Source: Siderastrea radians (taxonomy: Eukaryota; Cnidaria; Anthozoa; Scleractinia; Rhizangiidae). Taken from it: 64,000 nt of DNA. Under the pieces are notes generated by a model. That model made no database searches. It saw only the letters and a list, made by a program, of their open reading frames with translations, and was not told where the DNA came from. A program made the position numbers and the translations under genes. The stretch spans positions 32,955,536-33,019,535 of the forward strand of contig OZ024897.1 of NCBI GenBank assembly GCA_964017195.1, given 5' to 3'. Numbering within the stretch: position 1 is the stretch's first letter; each line of letters starts with the position of its first letter. Positions 1 to 13,100 of this stretch are shown here, one piece after another.

Positions 1-2180
1 CTGTGTTTTTCTTGGACGTGAACAAGGTATTAAAACAGCACCAGTTATCACAGTTATCATCATTTCAGTTGCTAGGTGATCTTCTGGGTTTATGGCTGAC
101 CAAAAAGGTTTTAAACGGATAGAAATCGAGCTAATCCGGTTCCACACTTGTTCGCTTTTAGGATAGCGTGGAGTTGCACAATTTCAAAGTACTTAATATT
201 TTTTTTAATTTTAAGGAAAAAAGGAAAAACAAGTAACTTTGCCGGCAGATTACAATCATCGAAGCCAGTAGTCTAGAGACCGTAGTAGGTTTCTAAAGAT
301 TGGGAATCACTGACGGCCAGCCATTCATGACTCCCCCTGCACGGACAACGAGAAACCCACACCAGGCTTCGCGCGGAGAACAAGACAAAAGGGCCTTCAC
401 ACACCTTTAACCCACACCAGGCTTCCCGTGGGGCCTTCACAAGGCTATTTCGCATGTTTTCGGGTGGAATAGGAGGAGGTCCATCTCATAAGAAATGGCT
501 ACTCAGACCTGCCAACTCTCACGGTTTCACCGTGAGACTCGCGGTTTGGGGTCTCAACTCACGGTCTCACGATTTGGCCTCCAAATCTCACGGTGAATCA
601 GAAAATCTTGAAATTGCCAAACAATTCAGATAGTATGAAGCAGTATTGAAAAATCCGTGTTGAAAATGTCCAAATTTGTCACATCTAATGTTTGAGGGAA
701 ACCTAGGTACAATTCCAGCCTCATTCCCGTGAAACATAGGTGTGCTTAGGTCTCTGGAAGGCTACAGCTGTGAACAGTAAACTCAACCTGGCGCCTCGCG
801 TCGACAGCGAAACAGAAACTGACTCTTCAAAATATGTGGCAAAAGAATACAATAGGTGCACAGATAAGGTAAAGAATACCTTGAAACAAGAAAACTACCA
901 TTTTTATTTTCATTTAACACATATTTTGGAAATCTCCAGGTTTGAGGTCCCAATCTCCAGGTTTTTCCGGGCCTTTTTTCAACATCTCCAGATTTGCATG
1001 TTTTGGAGGTTGGCAGGTCTGACATTTGGGGCATACAAAGTATCATCCAGAAAACATAGTTAACACTTCTGACGTTCTTTCCTTGTTAAACAAAACTCAA
1101 CTTCGTTTTTAGGACGTCTCCTCAAGCTACAAGGGAAAAGCCCTGGAAACGAGGTTGAAACAAAATTCAGCTTCCCCGCTTTTCGTGAATTGGCCTAAAG
1201 AAGGCAAGAAGGCCAGTTTCGCGCGCGTTATGTTTCAAACATAACGCAGAGAAAACATACCACATGACAAACCAAAAAATTGATAAGTAAAACGGGAAGG
1301 CACTGGACAAAAAGAAACACTCAAACACAATAGAGTTACCAAGCACAATTTTGTTTTACTAGTCGGGAAGTATTTTATTCAACTTTCAAATAAAATCAAT
1401 TCTAGATTTGGACCAATACTTTCATACAAAAAGCACAAATACAGAAAATGATTCCACGGATCCTTGGCATGTAAAATCTACAGGGCTTCAGCTAGCGAGA
1501 AAATACAAGTCACACAAGGCCGAACAACTTTCGCGACATAACAGTTTAAACAATTCACGCACACCTGCATAACCATACATATAAGACACATACCGCTCGG
1601 AAAAGCTCTTTTTAAAAGCCTAGCTTAACACTGCTCTGGTGGAATATCAAGCCCAATCTTATTGGTTGTCGCTTACTTTTTTCAACAAATTCAAAACGTA
1701 TCCTCCCCATATGGGCAATAAATAACTCTACAAAATAAATAACCTTCCCTAAATAAATAAAACTTATTTAAATCTTACTATTCTCTTCATTTAAAGTGAA
1801 ATTACCGTATTTACTCGATTCGTACATTCTTTTGGACACAGTGCTTTTTAGGGTGAGAACGTACTTTGGAGATCATTTAAAATTCCACTTTTCAAGGTGG
1901 TGACTTTACTGCCCAGAGCCATTTTTTCTGCATACACAAACATAATTTCCCCCAAAACGAAGAAAACCTACAATACAATTGTTAACAGGGATAGGCGTAT
2001 AATAAATCATAAAGGAACAAGGACTTTAACCAGAAAAATTCATTCTGGGGGCCTGAAGGTACTTTCATTTTGGGAAAGACTTCGGAAAGGATTACGAACG
2101 ACGTACATGTAAGACATATAAAACTAAACTCTTGGGAAATACGTGTCGGAAACCAGGTGGAAACATGTCACGTGACTGCA
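1..2180. other. Non-coding stretch, no gene recognised
   Basis: I see no convincing exon on either strand. The short open frames here have neither family motifs nor good splice context. The stretch contains the MITE-like element at 503-1022 and AT-rich sequence around 1340-1800 that could be the 3' UTR of a minus-strand gene whose candidate last exon lies at 2181-2404. Confidence 0.5.
503..1022. mobile_element. MITE-like element with 14-bp terminal inverted repeats
   Basis: The left end TCAGACCTGCCAAC recurs inverted at the right end (GTTGGCAGGTCTGA). The interior has several related 'ctcacggt' and 'atctccaggttt' motifs on the two sides. No clear target duplication flanks it and no coding capacity is visible. 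The family is unknown. Confidence 0.45.
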
Positions 2181-2404
2181 TTAGTTCACTATTACATCCG
2201 GTTTGATTTGCATATCCTCTTTGGTCAGGCCCAATGTTTTCCTCATCCGGGGTCTGATGGGTGTTTTTCTGAGGCTCTGTGTCAGCGGTCGTGGTTTGTA
2301 GTATAGAGGTGAAGGATCTCCAATTGAGCCGTCGGTATCTGATTTATCCAGGTGTGACGCTGAGGTGATTCGGACCAGCGGTAACGGCATTGCTAGTTGA
2401 GCAC
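2181..2404 (-). CDS. Candidate terminal coding exon of an unidentified gene
   Basis: A minus-strand open frame begins after a good acceptor (cttcctag) and runs 73 codons to TAA. The peptide is coding-like, rich in Pro, Arg, Lys and Thr, with short stretches such as PLVRITSASHLDKSDTDGS. I do not recognise the family. No upstream exon was found between here and TPP1, so it may belong to a gene with small undetected exons, or be spurious. The incoming phase would be 1. Confidence 0.25.
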
Positions 2405-3061
2405 CTAGGAAGTGTTCCAAATAAATTTCTGTTTTAATAAACCATACTGAAATGTGGCCTTATCAATAAAACATAATGAAGAAACAAAATGAACTCAAGC
2501 TAAAGAGAAGATTTTGCTTTACATTTTACAAAAGCAGGAATGTCTCGTTTAGCAAAACCCAGGAACCACTGGCCAACTAATTACCCCCTCGTGACTTACG
2601 GCTTTTTCAAAGCTAGCGAGAGGCGGAGCAGTCTAAAGGTGATGCTTTAGAGAGGAAGGTGGAAAGTCTCTGTTTGTCAAACTTTTGCTTGACGTATTCG
2701 GCATTTGCACCGCTAAAACACAAAGCGAAGAGTACATTTTCTTGCTCTTACGCTTATGTCGCAGTGATTTCAAGTGAAAACCAGATAAAAACAAGTGTAT
2801 TTATTTCCCATATGCATGCAATATTGGTCCTTTATGCTATGATCTGATGCTTGGTCTTGTGCTAGACTGCTAGACTACTATCGCCCTTATGTACAATTCA
2901 GTGTATAAGGAATAACGAACAGATCCCACTGGAATCACGCTGAAAAGGCCAAATACACCACACAAATAAATCCCCAACAAATTACTGGACAAAAAGAATC
3001 AGAGAGGCAACGTGAGGCATCTTTGTTGTATTTTTTATCTTTATTTTAAACTCCTAAATAC
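2405..3061. other. Non-coding stretch
   Basis: AT-rich sequence with no gene, tRNA or structured repeat that I can support. Confidence 0.5.
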
Positions 3062-3105
3062 GTTACCCCCCCCCCCCCAAGCACACACACACACACACAC
3101 ACACT
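3062..3105. repeat. Poly-C plus (CA)n microsatellite
   Basis: A run of C residues is followed by about ten CA dinucleotides. Confidence 0.9.
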
Positions 3106-3135
3106 CGGGTCCCGTCCCACGTAACTTTGCGGATT

Positions 3136-3782
3136 GGCCTTTCGTCCACACGTATCCGTTGAGAACGGTGACCGATCGAAAACCCAAGGTTTCGAAAACG
3201 CCCTCCATGGTGGAAATTTTTGAAACTCCGTTTCCGTGTTTTGGTGTGGACGGTGAAAACAGATTTTTTCGAAAAGGATGAAGTCACAGTGAATTCAGCC
3301 TAACCCGCGAGAAAGGTGCGCGAAAATAAACCTTAATGCAAATGAAGAAGGATACTGTGCTACAAAAGACTCAGAATATCAGAGTGCTTTCTCTGGTATG
3401 ATTCCCTATCGACATTTTCCGAGGTCTTAGAAACTTTATATTCGATAGTAACTTTTTTGTGAGGGTAACTTTAAGAGGCAGCTCCACCTCGTCAACTGTC
3501 CAAACAAACGAGTTAGCCTTGCTCTTGCCCTTAGATCTACCCGATTTTTGTCTTGACTGCGACATCTTTAAACTGTTTCCTTGCAAATTTTCAAGTTCTT
3601 AACGAAGACAGCCACGCAAAACGACGAAAATGGCACCATGCACATACTCCGTCAGCGGCATTAGCGTTTTCGTGTGAACGGGCGAAACGATTCGAAAACG
3701 CTACTTGTGGAGGTGAATTTATTTGACAATGGAGAAAAAAAAATCGTTTTCAAACGAAAACGGATACGTTTCGACAGGGCCT
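3136..3782. mobile_element. Non-autonomous DNA transposon with a Myb/SANT-like remnant
   Basis: The ends are related inverted repeats: ggcctttcgtccacacgtatccgtt at the left, and the complement of aacggatacgtttcgacagggcc at the right. Between them, on the minus strand (about 3371-3586), is a fragment with SFVWTVDEVELPLKVT. This resembles the start of the Myb/SANT DNA-binding proteins of Harbinger-type transposons; that family assignment is from memory of the pattern. The element looks internally deleted and is not coding for a full protein. Confidence 0.5.
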
Positions 3783-5688
3783 TAAATAACGTGACGCTGG
3801 CGCTTGCATTACAAAGGCCAGATCAACAATCTCACAGAGTTCAACAAACTGGTGATCACGTGGTCACTTTTTCAAACCGTGGGGTGAGATCAACGGTCCG
3901 CAAACCGGCCTAAAAAAATCTGTCGTTAATGGATGTCTGAGATCGACAGTAATTTTGTCGATTCTAAGTTTCCGAGGCTCTGGTTTCAAGACAAATGTGA
4001 AGAAAAGATTTTACCGAGACGCATCCCGGGAAGTAGCCCTACTTAGCAGATTCTCGGGCAGTGAGGTGCGGCCGGGGCGCTTAAGGTGGTCTTATACCCA
4101 AAAAGTGAATTTCTTTAGAAAAGAACTTTGCGGGAGACTTTTACCATCCTTTTATAGGGATTCACGCCCTGACTTCAAACTGAGTCTTTTCAGGTCACAT
4201 GTCATAATAGTTAATGATTAACCAGCCTTCTTAGTACAAAAAATAGGGGGTTCATTGTAAGCACGATATCTAACTAATGCACGGTTGGATAAGTATGAAA
4301 TCAACTTAGATCTGTCCACAGATGAATTCTTCAGGGGCTAAACCTCGAAAATTAAGCAGCTTGGCTCTGCAGCTTGGCTCTTTCGAATTTATTTTTATTC
4401 TTTTTTTCCAGAAAGTAAGGTAGAAGGAAATAAAAAAGAGGGCAAGGATTCACTTATTGAGAAGCAGTTCAAGATCGTGAGCATTTTTTAGGTGTACGAC
4501 CTAGGAAATTAAGTCCTTTAATCTTGCTGAAAATTTCAGAACACTTGGTTACAATGCCCCGGAGATATCGTGCTCAAAAGTTCATTCAGTTCGAGAAATT
4601 CTGTTATTGGAGAAAAACAGTCTTAAAGATAAGAGAACGGATTCTAGACAGCTTATCCGTCGCTCATTATCCTAAAACTATTGTCAAATTCAAGTTGCCA
4701 CACTAAAATACAAGCTGAACGGTAATTGGATGCAAAAACCATCGTTTCTGTAAGATTTGGGTCATGTTTTGTCGGTTAAAACTCGGACCTCAGGACTCTC
4801 TCCTCAGTCAGGTGTTTCTCCACAGTAGTACCAGATGTCATTTTACAGAGAGGCGGGGGAGGGGGGGGGGGATAATGTTCTTATTGAGGCTTGTTTGTGC
4901 GCATTTAATAAATGTAAACAATTGTTGCTATGGCCGTTGCTATGGAAAAAGTCGTATACTGCTGATTGGATTTCTTAAATCTCGCTGCTTTAATGCTGGA
5001 AATCGAGTGAGATTATTTCAAGACAGCATTCCCAAGTGTTTAAAGTTTACAATTTTGCCATTTAAAAAAAAAAGTGACTTTTGCAACCTAACATCACCTT
5101 TTTTGAGTATAAGACCACCTTAAGTTTGTTTAAGACAATTTAGATTTTTTAGATCCTGTCTAAGACATTTCACCTAAAATCACACACTGTTTAAGACGAG
5201 AATGGAATAACAATACATTGTTTGTTAGTTAAATACATTGACGAACGGGTAATAATTCGACAAGGTCATGTAACGATACCCCATTTTAGACCAAAAATGA
5301 TAAAATCAATGCCCGAGCGCGGATCACAAAGCCGTCAGATGTACTTTAGAGCGTAATTTCTCTTTTTCATTGTTATATTGATTGCCTTTATGATATTCCT
5401 TTTAAACTTCTTAGTATAGAAAGATGATATACACTTTTAATTCTTAAATGTGTGACCCCATTCTATACCTCCACAATATATGAATGGCCTTTGGCTGCGA
5501 GCCGATCACAAAGTCGTCACATGTACATTGGAGCATCACTTCCTATTTTAACTGTTATCTACGCTATTAGAATACTCTCTTTAAATTTCGAGCTGGCTTA
5601 AAATTTGATTTCCATCAAATTCTAACCTTTCTTCCGTCTGTGAACTGGTTGCTTTGGGCGACGGAAATGGCGGTGCCGGTTTTGCCCA

Positions 5689-5689
<1 letters not shown>
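3783..5689. other. Non-coding intergenic stretch
   Basis: No gene supported. It contains G-rich and A-rich low-complexity patches (for example the G run near 4857-4870) and two related segments near 5310-5350 and 5500-5530 sharing 'gatcacaaagccgtca(c/g)atgtac'-type sequence, probably old repeat copies. Confidence 0.45.
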
Positions 5690-5731
<42 letters not shown>

Positions 5732-5742
5732 GTAATAATAAT
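5690..5742. repeat. (TAA)n microsatellite
   Basis: About 17 AAT/TAA trinucleotides with one interruption, just downstream of the 3' end of TPP1. Confidence 0.95.
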
Positions 5743-5878
5743 GAATTCCATTTGCTATTTTATTACTTTTGTACATAATAGTATAATTGCCTAGGCCAGT
5801 TGGCTCGCAATTGTATTTCATGAAAGATGATACATTTACTGAAGCCGTTCTTCATAGACTGCCATTTGAGATCTGAAC

Positions 5879-7594
5879 TCACTGGTAACTGAGAGCAGCT
5901 TTCACTAATGCTGGAAAGTTAGGAGTACCAGATCCTGTCACTGGATCCCAGCCGGTGGTAGCATAAAACCCTCTGTCATGTGGAAGACATCCTTTGTTGT
6001 GCCCAGAGGTAACATCATACATTGCAGCAGCATTCTGATATAAGAACGGATTCAGGAATCCTAATGCAGACTTCTTTCTGTGGAATCGCACATCATTTAC
6101 CAGTGAAATGATTCCAGCAACAGTCGGTGTTGAGGCCGATGTTCCCATCACTCCAGGAATAGGTACCATGTTACTGACGATCCAAAAATGGTTACACACT
6201 GCTGAAATATCAGGAAATGCACGGCCGCCTGAATTAAAGTAAGAGGATGGAGGAATATTTGGTGCTGACTTCAGATATTTCTGAACCACGTCATGTTGAT
6301 ATGATGGTCGTCGGAAGATGTTACTGAAACCTCCGCCACTAATCTTATGGCCATATTCACCAGACACTTTGGATGGGTCGTTAAATGCTGTGCCCCCGAC
6401 TGAGGTAACATAGGGGGATGAAGACGGAAAATCAGGGCGGAATTTGTTATTTTTACATCCGGCACCCTCGTCACCACTTGAAAATAAGATTGTGAGCCCT
6501 CGAACGCCAGCCTTCTGCAACTCTACATTGATCCTGTTCATGTATGCGACATCAAGTGAATCTTCATAGTCACCGTAGCTTACACTGTGCACCCAAGGTA
6601 CATCTGAACGATTACTTATGTCCAGGAGCCACTCTAAGAAAGGCTCTTGGGACTCATGGCGTCCGCCAGTGCTCCAGAACCAAGTAGGCACCGTGGCCCC
6701 AAGACTCATGATGTACTGGATGTCCAGGCTTGCTTCCAGAGTAGCCCGCCCACTGTTTGGGCCAATCACTTTCTCAATAACCTCCAGATGCTTGAAGGAA
6801 CTACCAAACATGGAAAAGAATTTCTTTAAATCCGTAGGGCTGTAGTGCTGATCCAGAAATTGTGCCACCGACTGACGATTATTTGGATGAGTTCCGACCA
6901 CATCCGACACATTATAGCGCTCACGTAGAACACTTGGGACAACACCAGAATACATCTGGTCCCCAGTTACCATGGCATCCAAAACCTCCTGGTCAGAAAC
7001 CCGGGGTGACGATGGACCGTTGACAGCTGGGAAGCGAAGCACTCCACCAACAAAGTCCACGTGAGGGGCAATACTCGCTGGAACGGAGTAGAGTTGAATC
7101 GAACGTACAACAGGCCTCGACAGTTTGGAATGTTTAAAATGGTAGAATTTCGCCCCAAGAAGCATGGCCTCCGCAGACTCGCAAGACAACCGGCAGGTCA
7201 TAAAATCTTTCGTGAAAATCGAGCTGCAGTCGCTCGGATGGACGCCATGTTGTCCTAGCCATTTCTGAACGGCCGAGATAGTTGCTTCAGAGGGCGCTAT
7301 CAGCCGCGTAAGATTGGACAAGGAAAGATGATTGCCGTACTCTGCAGATCGTGGATCGGAGACTTTCCAGAAGAAACGTTCTAGCGATTCTAAATTGCGC
7401 TGCTTGAGAGCGAAGGTCAGAAAAACTTCTTCCGAGGGTGACAAGCGATCAAGCCTTTCCCATCCCTCCACTTGCCACGCTTCAACATCGTGGCTCTTCT
7501 CTAGAAAAATATGCTCTTCGCTTTGCGTTTTAGCAGCACTTAGGCCGAAAAACGCAAGTAAAAGAGCGACAAAGAGAGACTGTCCACCCTCCAT
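5879..7594 (-). CDS. TPP1: Tripeptidyl-peptidase 1-like lysosomal serine protease (sedolisin, S53)
   Basis: The enzyme removes tripeptides from protein N-termini in the lysosome. The predicted 571 aa compare with about 563 in human TPP1. The start has a hydrophobic signal peptide (residues 5-21), followed by the S53 pro-domain (about 30-190) and the catalytic domain. Sedolisin catalytic residues are all visible: Glu287 and Asp291 in TLEASLDIQYIMS, the oxyanion Asp375 in SSGDEGAGC, and nucleophile Ser486 in GTSAST. The Asp291-Asp375 spacing of 84 equals that of the human enzyme. The C-terminal calcium site is represented by Asp527-Val528 and GWDPVTGSGTPNF (548-560). The whole protein is one uninterrupted exon, unlike the multi-exon vertebrate gene. 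It lies 664 bp downstream of the RGS22-like stop on the same strand. It looks fully functional; a retrocopy cannot be excluded. Confidence 0.95.
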   Translation of the reverse strand: MEGGQSLFVALLLAFFGLSAAKTQSEEHIFLEKSHDVEAWQVEGWERLDRLSPSEEVFLTFALKQRNLESLERFFWKVSDPRSAEYGNHLSLSNLTRLIAPSEATISAVQKWLGQHGVHPSDCSSIFTKDFMTCRLSCESAEAMLLGAKFYHFKHSKLSRPVVRSIQLYSVPASIAPHVDFVGGVLRFPAVNGPSSPRVSDQEVLDAMVTGDQMYSGVVPSVLRERYNVSDVVGTHPNNRQSVAQFLDQHYSPTDLKKFFSMFGSSFKHLEVIEKVIGPNSGRATLEASLDIQYIMSLGATVPTWFWSTGGRHESQEPFLEWLLDISNRSDVPWVHSVSYGDYEDSLDVAYMNRINVELQKAGVRGLTILFSSGDEGAGCKNNKFRPDFPSSSPYVTSVGGTAFNDPSKVSGEYGHKISGGGFSNIFRRPSYQHDVVQKYLKSAPNIPPSSYFNSGGRAFPDISAVCNHFWIVSNMVPIPGVMGTSASTPTVAGIISLVNDVRFHRKKSALGFLNPFLYQNAAAMYDVTSGHNKGCLPHDRGFYATTGWDPVTGSGTPNFPALVKAALSYQ

Positions 7595-8258
7595 CTTGGA
7601 GCATCACCTGAAGTGCATAAACTTCATGTGATTTTCGCGAGTTAAAGGACATTCCAATCTCGTTCCCAGACCCTTCTCAAAATCCTGGAGACGAGTTTAA
7701 ACAACACTCCATTTTCATTGCCCCCAAATATGAAACTCGTTACGAAATTTTATTAAAACAGCCGTAAATGTGCCTATTTTAAACGACTTATCGAAACATC
7801 TCTTAGAGACAAGCAGAATGAATGCTACGAAACCTCAAATCAAATCTTCTTTCAGACTCCCGCACCACTTTTTTCTTCTTTTTTCCCAATGATTTCCTTT
7901 GTTAACTCGCATCTGTGTATTTAACCTTATTACAATGTTTTTAGATGGATTGCTCTTAGCTGGTGATCTTGATGTGTTATTTGTTATCCTGGGGCAAAAT
8001 AGGAATAAATATAACGGCCAGACGAGAACGTTTTATTAGATCTCAATGATCTCACGTTTTTATCCCAAGGTTGAAGAGAAACCACGAGATAAAAAGCGAC
8101 GTCCACGTCACGTGCGTGGACGCACGCGACGTGGTTTGCCACGTGCGAGGCGAGGAATTTTAAGCGTCTTTTCCCTAGTCCCACTCTTGCTCCAGACAGT
8201 TCGCTCCAGCGCAGTTCTTACGCCAGACTGCGCACCAAATCACGCATTGTAACGCAGT
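7595..8258. promoter_or_regulatory. Intergenic region with the presumed TPP1 promoter
   Basis: This 664-bp gap holds the TPP1 5' flank (minus strand). A GC-rich palindromic patch at about 8095-8150 repeats CACGTG/CACGT and gacgt motifs. CACGTG is the E-box core, and in animals CLEAR/TFEB sites controlling lysosomal genes contain GTCACGTGAC. A cgtcacgtgcg match occurs here. Functional use is an inference. Confidence 0.35.
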
Positions 8259-9945
8259 CTATACTCGTGGTTGCGTGGCTTTTTCTCCAAAAAATTTCAG
8301 TTCTAAATCGATAGCATTTACCAGAGTTAAGCAGCTACTCTTACCTTCAGGGGAATTTGTGAAGTCTTTAAGAGATTTCGACGTCAGCAAAGAGGTTCCC
8401 TCTTGACCACCCTGTTTTCCTGCTGGTGTCTTTCGCGGCGCAAACTCGATGTTACTCAAAATACTGTAGTCACTGATACAAGAAATGGCGTCTAAAGGCA
8501 CGCGTTTCTTGCCAGTAGACTTAGGGGGCTGTTTGTTTGATAACAATCGCGTGGAGTTGCGGGAACGCTGAGGTAACAACTTCTTTTCCTGTGCAGTTTG
8601 TAACGTGTCGGGCGAGAGTAAAGGAATAACTTGAATTTCAGAACTTTTTCTCTCGCTTTTCTTCTCCATTTTAGTGTCTTTTTGTGTGAGATCATTCTCT
8701 ACTTCCTTTACAAGACTTTTCTCTTCTTTTCCCAATGTAACTATGCTCATTTTGTCATCTTTACGAGACAGCGCCAGTGATACACCTGAGTTTCGACGAG
8801 GCACGGATAGAGATGACGAAATTACAGAACTGCGCCTGACAGAGGCAGACCGCTGACCGCCAGCATTGCGTTTTAGGAGCTTTGCTTGGAGTCTCCTGGA
8901 AGAACCTAAAAGAACGGATTGGGCATTAACGTCTTCGTTTTTAACGAAGGAACGAAAATTCAAACAAGCAGATAATATCATCGATAAAAAATCTTTTTGT
9001 AAGGATCCTTGTTGAAAACCATTTTATGAAAAAAATCAACGATAAAATCAAACAACACTTTGACGTCCTCGCTTTGACAAAACATCGGATCTTAACACAC
9101 AAATAGACTTAATCGCAAAACTACTTAACACAATTGATGATACTGACAACAACATTTCACACTTAATTCAATACTTACATTTTCACTACACTTCTCTCTT
9201 GTAATTCTGAACTTCACAGTAACGCCACGAGGACCTCGTGATATTGTTACTTGTCTCATAAAAAAAAGGTCTTTAGTAGCAATTCAACTCACCTTCACTG
9301 CTTTTCTTGTCACTTACTGCGTCATGGACTGTAAGAGGAAAGAAGGAAAAGAGAACGTGATTCTGTGTAAAAATGTAAAAAAATGTAAATTGCTTATAAG
9401 GATAAGCAAAATATATTGGGGCACCAAAGTAACGGTTGAACTGGTTCATGGAGAGGCGATTCCGATTGGTTACCTTGCGGTAGAAAATTACCATACGGAA
9501 CGCTAAATTGGCCGTCAACTAAATGATTTCACGTTTTAAGAAGAAGCAAAAAAGATACTTAAAAATAATTTTTGTTAAGTAGGCACCTTTTTACCGTTAT
9601 CTACTGGCCTACAATTTTGCGGAAACTCCTACAACAGGGGCATAAAAAAATGAGTGTCTTCTGCTTTGTCGCGTGCCTATGCTTAACCAGGTTTCTGTTG
9701 CATGAAGAAACTGAAAGTATTGCTACTCCCCCCTGGATGAACTGCTAGTCCATCGCAGGGTTACCCCCTTATTAAAGTCCGTATTGAAAAATACTGGTCT
9801 GTTTTTCTTTTCTTTTCAAGTATATGGACCGTGATTCATCGTAAACGTTTTCTTAATGCAGAACTCACCCTAGTTCAGTATGACCTATACTTTTTTCTTC
9901 ATCTCTGGCCAATAAATTTTTTCCGCAAAATTAGTATAGATTTAG

Positions 9946-10025
<80 letters not shown>

Positions 10026-10119
10026 GTTTTAGTATTAGTTGATTTCTTTATCTGCATAATTGTAAGAGCACTGAGACTCTGTTAAGTGCTCCTAAAGCCG
10101 AAATATTATTGTTGTTATT

Positions 10120-10153
<34 letters not shown>

Positions 10154-13100
10154 AATTTGTATCCAATAAATTGCAAAGCAAAGAAAATAAATGAATTGTA
10201 AAGAAAAAAGCCTTTTGTAGAACGCAAAGGACGGATGTTAACTGTAAAGGAGGCATGCACTAATATTATGCAACTCGCCCCAGTTTCACGCTTGATCCCT
10301 ATAGCGAGGTTGAGAGTTCGCTACCTGTTTGTTTTTCAAAATGGTTCTATTTAGTGTGCAATTACTGATTGATGTAAATAGTATTATCTTATTTTTTCAT
10401 TTTTAGTTGATTTTGTTTTTCATTCGGAGATACTAGCAGCAATTGAGACTCTACAAATCCGAATGTATAAATAAAGTTTATGTATGCATGTATGTATGTC
10501 AGTACCTTTCTTGCCAAACGTGGAGGATTTCGCTATTGAAACACGCGACCGTCTACTCTTTGTCTCCTCTGCAAGAAATATCAGTAAACAATGTTAATGT
10601 ACAGGATGAACACATATGTGAATTGTTGCATTAATGGAACATTGTGCGTGAAAGAACCTCTTAGTGCTGTTAGCAAGCCAACTTCAGTAGCTGCAAAAAA
10701 GCCTGGACACAACTCAGGCGTAAAAGGGAGCCCATGTCCGTGTGATACCGGTAAAATGCTTCTACCAAGGAAGCTATCAAGACCACTGGGCGAAAGTTTC
10801 AAGTCCTATTGAAGCCCGAATTTTCTCAGGCTTAAGTTGAAACTGCTGATGTTGCTAATACCGTCGCAAAGATCTTTAACTTACAATATTCAAAAGATAA
10901 TAAAGAACGAGCGACGTCAACATACGGAAGAATACCCAACAACCGAAAGTTGACATACCTTTCTCCTCCACAAGTTCTTCTTCTGGGATGACAATTCCCT
11001 GTTCTCTGAGCCGTTTGATGTGTTCTTGTCTTTCGAGTTCAACTAAGTGTTTCGAGTAAAACCAAGAACGTAGATCGTCCTCTTCTGAGTAGAAAATAGA
11101 CGCAGTCTCCATACTGAACAAACTGTTAATGAAAATATGCACTGTAAGCAATATAGGACGGGTTTTGTTTAAATAATTGTCTGCTGGCATTCGACAAGTT
11201 TGTGATGAAAGTATTTTAAGAATCAGTTTAGAGAACATCCTGTTTGTTTGTTTGTTTATTTTTTCTTTTTTTTTTTGGGGGGGGGGGGGGGGTCTCAAAA
11301 TTTGCATCTAAATAAATTGCTCAAACACGAATGGCGTCTAAACCAACAAAGGAGAAGACAAGAAGTTAATTTTCCAACAAATAATAAGCCACAATTAGAC
11401 CTACTTTTTAGAACTAGTAAGAGTTCACTCGAGTTTCCCAAATTCGAAACCATTTCCATCCTGGCTATCCGTGGCTTAACACGCTTATAAATAGCCATTT
11501 TAGCATAACTGGACCATTATTTATAAGCCTCCATTGAGGCAAATGTGTCTATTGGCTTTTCAAACTGATGCTAAAAACAGATGACAGTGTCCCTTTAAGA
11601 CCAAGTATCCGCACCTCCATAACGCTTATGATTTTTTTTGTTTCATTTTATGAGGAATGGGGTAGTAACAGAAAAGCCTGATTCCCCAAAGGGAATGCCA
11701 CCCTGCCGTAAGTTTCTGGAAAGCCCCTTACTTTTCGGGCCGATTTCGGGTACGATAGGATAATTCACACTGCAACTTGAGAACAAAGAAGTTTCCGTGT
11801 ATGAAATTTTGCTATTACAAAGTTTTAATAACCGCTTTATAGAATGAGTGGTTCCGGTTGTCGAGGCTTTCCAGAAACGCGCATCTGTCTTCAACACCAA
11901 GCCGAGGCGCTTAATTTTGGTCTTTGCTCCGAGGTTTTTGCCGGGTTTTCCGGTTTTCTTCTCTCCACAAATCCATAAAAAGCAGCATTACTTATTTCAT
12001 CTGGAAACAGCGGAAGGAAACCCACTCCGTGGATATGCCACTGCAAACTACGTTAACTATATTATTTATTTTTCATGGTGCAAGGCTAAATATATCCTCC
12101 CACCTTGCAAGATCTTCAATTCGTTTCCTTTCTCTTTCTTCCTTTTCTTTCTTCTTTCTCTCAGCACTCAGTCGTGCTAATCTCCGCCTTTCGCTAGCTT
12201 CCTTCTTGGACTTGGTATCAGCTCTGTGTCTTGTCAGCAGCTCAGCGAAATGTTCTCGCGGGCTAACACCTTCTGGGATTTTACTCCGCTGTGTAACGAA
12301 CTCCTTCCAGTGGTTGAACAAAACTCGAAACACGGTCATCTAAAAATGAACGAAGAGAAAACAATTTGAAATAGTCCGCCTCCTAATAAAACAGTACAAT
12401 TTGCATTTTCGTGATCGGTCAAAAGCAATTCCTTTGGTCCTAAGACAGCTTTTAACGTTTTCGAACCTCCTCTTCTCACTTTCGAGTCTGTTGAAGCAAT
12501 CCCAAAGTTATTAATTTCAATTGAAAGCTACCGAACAGCATTTTCCTCTGTTGTTAATGACATACATGGACGAAACGTTTGGGACACTGACAGACTTTTT
12601 TGTCAAAACATGACTTACATAGACTCCCCCTTTTCCAATGTTGAGAGTCCGAAGTCATAGAGTGTCTCGAACATCTTGTACACTTAATGGAATTGAACAT
12701 TGTTTAGTGGGTGTCGGGGAGAGAGGTTTTTCAGATACTTTTGGCACATAACTTATCGTCGATTTACAGTTTGGTCGCAAAAAGAGCGAATGTAAGTAAT
12801 TGGCCATGATTGTAACTTTTGAGTTTGTAGAGTAAATCCAGTCAAATGAAAGCTAATGAGCAGCATGTTTCAGTGGTTCCGTTTAAAGCTGTACAAGGTG
12901 GCTCCAAGCTTTCAAGTTTGCGGATGAAATCATAAGTGTCACTACTACAGGTAAAGTACTGCTCAGTAGTTTTCATTTTGGCGAGGTTCTTATTTATGGG
13001 TCTAGATGTGAATCCTAAAATGTATACATACAAATGTTACTCAGAAATACTTAAATTCGGTGCCGTTTGTTTCACGATACACTCAAAATGTAATTCTGTA

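Noticed and set aside
9949..10021. Protein frame made of Tyr-Ile repeats
   Set aside because: It is only a translation of the TA microsatellite.
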